A stretch of 8,023 nucleotides of DNA, from NCBI GenBank assembly GCA_009782085.1, contig WQUN01000008.1, positions 1 through 8,023 on the forward strand, given 5' to 3'. The notes beneath the pieces were generated by a model. It made no database searches and was not told the DNA's origin. It saw nothing but the letters and a program-made list of their open reading frames with translations. Source of the DNA: Bacillota bacterium (GTDB taxonomy: Bacteria > Bacillota > Clostridia > Lachnospirales > WQUN01). The position numbers and the translations under genes were made by a program. Every line of letters begins with the position of its first letter. The first letter of the stretch is position 1. Positions 6,834-8,023 of this stretch are shown in pieces.

Positions 6834-6928
6834 AAAATCAAAAGCCCGTAAACGTTAGTATTGATGAGATAAGACAACTCACAGAAACCCAGTAACATCA
6901 ATACTTTTAGGCAACGGGCAAACGGGAT
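6834..6928 (-). ncRNA. Candidate small RNA with its own terminator, antisense to the repA upstream region
   Basis: On the minus strand a promoter (6935-6963) predicts a start near 6928. The following RNA contains GCCCGT (6914-6919), AGTATTGATG (6896-6905), a 29-base loop, CATCAATACT (6857-6866) and ACGGGC (6844-6849). The two arm pairs are perfectly complementary with similar spacing (8 and 7 bases between blocks). The lower stem is followed at once by TTTTGATTTT (6843-6834), giving terminator form. The product would be about 90-95 nt. Antisense RNAs controlling rep are known for RepA_N and related Firmicutes plasmids; assignment here is inference. Confidence 0.4.
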
Positions 6929-6934
6929 AGTACA

Positions 6935-6963
6935 ATTATACCACAAAAACGGGACGCAGTAAA
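6935..6963 (-). promoter_or_regulatory. Minus-strand promoter for the candidate small RNA
   Basis: Minus-strand TATAAT (6935-6940), a perfect -10, is preceded after 17 bases by TTTACT (6958-6963), which matches TTGACA at four of six positions. The -35 and spacer overlap the left stem and loop of the terminator-like hairpin at 6944-6982. A plus-strand TACAAT (6931-6936) overlaps the same place and could be a -10 for repA, but it lacks a good -35. Confidence 0.5.
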
Positions 6964-6986
6964 CAACGGCGTTCCGTTTTTGTATG
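6944..6986 (+). terminator. Terminator/attenuator-like hairpin in the repA leader
   Basis: CAAAAACGGGACGC (6944-6957) and GCGTTCCGTTTTTG (6969-6982) form a 14-bp stem with one G-U pair in RNA and an 11-base loop. The GC-rich core (GGGACGC/GCGTTCC) is followed by GTTTTTGT, so it reads as a rho-independent terminator on the plus strand, and the A-run on the left makes it potentially bidirectional. It lies about 105 bases before the repA start, where it could stop leader transcripts. Confidence 0.6.
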
Positions 6987-7063
6987 CCCGGATAGCTGAA
7001 AATAAAATAACCCGTTACCGGGCAAGGCTGAGAGCATAAAAAACTCCCGGTCTTTTTTTATGC
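6985..7063 (+). promoter_or_regulatory. Leader segment with competing hairpins before repA
   Basis: CCGGG (7018-7022) can pair with CCCGG (7046-7050), a short stem followed by TCTTTTTTT (7051-7059), which is terminator-like. Alternatively CCGGGC (7018-7023) can pair with GCCCGG (6985-6990), and GCATAAAAAA (7034-7043) is perfectly complementary to TTTTTTATGC (7054-7063), which would hide the T-run. These pairings are mutually exclusive, as in attenuators. This is read from base complementarity only. Confidence 0.4.
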
Positions 7064-7074
7064 CCCGGAACGCG

Positions 7075-7081
7075 AAAGGAG
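7075..7081 (+). promoter_or_regulatory. Ribosome binding site of repA
   Basis: AAAGGAG at 7075-7081 lies 6 bases before ATG 7088, a good spacing. The out-of-frame ATG at 7084 is too close to the site. Confidence 0.65.
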
Positions 7082-7087
7082 CCATGT

Positions 7088-7396
7088 ATGAACCAACCAC
7101 AGCCATACGGCTACTATTACGGCAACGAAGCCGAGCAATACACATTTTACCGCTTACCCAAAGCCCTGTTCACCAATGAACGGTACAAGGACATTTCAGA
7201 CGGGGCGAAAATCCTGTACGGCCTCATGCTCGACCGCATGGGCTTGTCCGTAAAAAACGGCTGGACGGACGAGCAAGACCGGGTATATATCATCTTCACG
7301 CTGGAGGACGCTACCGAGCAAATGAATTGTAAAAATGATAAAGGCGTGAAAATGTTTGCCGAACTTGACACCGTTAAGGGCGTTGGCCTTGCCTAA
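7088..7396 (+). pseudogene. repA: Truncated replication initiator, RepA_N domain
   Basis: The 102-residue product matches the N-terminal DNA-binding domain of RepA_N replication initiators of Firmicutes plasmids and integrative conjugative elements: YGNEAEQ (11-17), FYRLPKALF (20-28), AKILYGLMLDRMGLSVKNGW (40-59), VYIIFTLEDATEQMNC (66-81) and AELDTVKGVGL (91-101). Intact proteins continue after GIGL with a conserved basic segment and a variable C-terminal domain. Here the frame reads GVGLA and stops at TAA, and no continuation is seen in other frames downstream, so this is a 5' fragment caused by deletion or rearrangement near 7390. The start is ATG 7088 with AAAGGAG upstream. The gene sits behind a highly structured leader with a candidate antisense RNA. 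The domain alone might still bind DNA, but function as an initiator is unlikely. Confidence 0.75.
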
Positions 7397-7454
7397 AGGC
7401 GCGAACCCTTTGCTTTCCAAAAATGCGTTGCACTCGTCCATAGACCTGCCGTGC

Positions 7455-7760
7455 ATGGCTGTAAGTAGGCTAAAATCGGTAAACAGGCAAAAATGGGGGA
7501 TTTGGACTGTGGGTGATTATAGTAACGAATACGAAGGGTTTCCGATTGATGAACGCACGAAAGAAATCGCTTGGTCGAATGTTGTAAAATGCGGAAATTG
7601 CGGCGGAACCCGCAACGGTGTCCATTGTAATCCGGGAAAAACTGAAGTGATCTTCGAAAAAGAGTTTACTAATGTTTGCAACGGCACAGACAGCCTCGCT
7701 ATGCGATTTGTAAATCCTGACGCCGAGGCATTAGAGTGCGCGAAAAAATGGTTGAGATGA
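7455..7760 (+). pseudogene. C-terminal part of an uncharacterised cysteine-rich protein
   Basis: The frame is open through 7356-7760, but only about 7491-7760 reads like conserved protein, beginning KWGIWTVGDYSNEYEG. It contains FPIDERTKEIAW, then KCGNCGG, HCNPGK, FEKEFTNVCNG and MRFVNPDAEALECAKKWL before TGA. The spaced cysteines suggest a small zinc-binding site. I recall similar C-termini (GKEFDNVC... NPDAEALEC) in uncharacterised Clostridia proteins but cannot name the family. No good ribosome binding site precedes ATG 7455; GTG 7509 has a G-rich stretch (7495-7499) upstream and could act as an internal start. The N-terminus appears to be missing, with a junction somewhere in 7396-7490. 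Whether the remnant is expressed is unknown. Confidence 0.45.
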
Positions 7761-7826
7761 CAATGTATGCTATTGATAATCGCGCCTAATAAGCAAAAAA
7801 ATTTAATTTAACGCGGAGAGATAAAG

Positions 7827-8023
7827 ATGTCAAATGAAATATTTTCCCGTTGCGGTCAGCGGTGCGGCCTTTGCCTCGTCTACCGTCCTAATGTTGAAAA
7901 AGAAGATCGTCGGGAAGCGATTTGCGTAACCGTCAATCCTGCCGCGTCTAGGCCGGCGCGGAAGAATCTGCTAGACTGCAACCAAACCGCAAGGGGAGGG
8001 AGCAGAAAAATGGCAATGACAAG
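7827..8023 (+). pseudogene. 5' end of a DUF3795-like gene fused to unrelated sequence
   Basis: ATG 7827 follows GGAGAG (7815-7820) after 6 bases. The first 33 codons give a cysteine-rich start (SRCGQRCGLCLVYRPNVEK, then EDRREAIC) with Cys at 9, 13, 16 and 33. From memory this matches the N-terminus of DUF3795 family proteins (CGxxCxxCxxYRPNVEKEDRR). Those continue with further cysteine motifs of the type ICDGC and CEARKC. After Cys33 (codon 7923-7925) the frame stays open to the window end but reads VTVNPAASRPARKNLL and so on, with no resemblance to the family. A DNA junction near 7925 is the simplest reading. The frame runs off the window. Confidence 0.55.
8010..8023 (+). CDS. Start of a further gene at the window edge (possible relaxase)
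   Basis: ATG 8010 follows a strong GGGGAGGG (7993-8000) after 9 bases. The only visible residues are MAMT plus a partial Arg/Ser codon. Relaxases of Firmicutes integrative elements often begin MAxTR, which fits the repA context, but four residues cannot prove it. The ATG is in frame with the DUF3795-like fusion frame. Confidence 0.25.

Noticed and set aside
6686..6895. Plus-strand frame of 69 codons before the repA leader
   Set aside because: Starts at TTG within the inverted repeat with no ribosome binding site; the sequence is unrecognised, and the region is better explained by RNA structures. It might be a gene remnant, but I cannot support it.
7946..7976. GTCTAG/CTAGAC inverted repeat as a terminator or operator
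   Set aside because: Only 6 bp with a 19-base gap and no T-run; chance is a sufficient explanation.

Overview
The window looks like part of a GC-rich Clostridia (Firmicutes) chromosome, probably from an uncultured lineage. Grounds: strong GGAGG-type ribosome binding sites, a bacterial CCA-adding enzyme, a CotS/YutH-like (spore-coat family) kinase-fold protein, a PEGA-domain membrane protein, and a RepA_N replication-initiator fragment typical of Firmicutes plasmids and integrative elements. Taxonomy is inferred from gene content only.

Bases 1-6620 are GC-rich and densely coding. A leftward gene (33-1730) encodes a single-pass exported protein of unknown function and has a good sigma-A-type promoter. 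Diverging from it is a rightward cluster of three genes: cca (1846-3246), a degenerate CotS-family kinase-fold gene (3345-4337) and a large PEGA-domain membrane protein (4362-6620). The first two appear to start at CTG codons behind excellent Shine-Dalgarno sequences. The cca gene carries an in-frame tandem duplication of 96 bp. The kinase-like gene is bracketed by two short period-7 repeat arrays of one family in opposite orientation, each lying directly before the ribosome binding site of the next gene.

Bases 6621-8023 look different: AT-richer, sparsely coding and full of inverted repeats. I read this as a decayed or mosaic mobile-element region. It begins with a nested inverted repeat touching the stop codon of the PEGA gene. 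It continues with a structured leader holding a candidate small RNA on the minus strand (promoter, stem-loop, U-rich end) and terminator/attenuator-like hairpins, followed by a truncated repA_N gene. After that come a 3' fragment of a cysteine-rich protein, the first 33 codons of a DUF3795-like gene that switch abruptly into unrelated sequence, and the start of a further gene at the window edge, possibly a relaxase.

The cca gene serves tRNA 3'-end maturation. The two membrane proteins and the pseudokinase probably act at the envelope or in sporulation, but nothing in the window links them mechanistically. The most interesting points are the candidate antisense/attenuation control of repA, the paired CTG starts, the duplicated insert in CCA-adding enzyme and the inverted heptad arrays.
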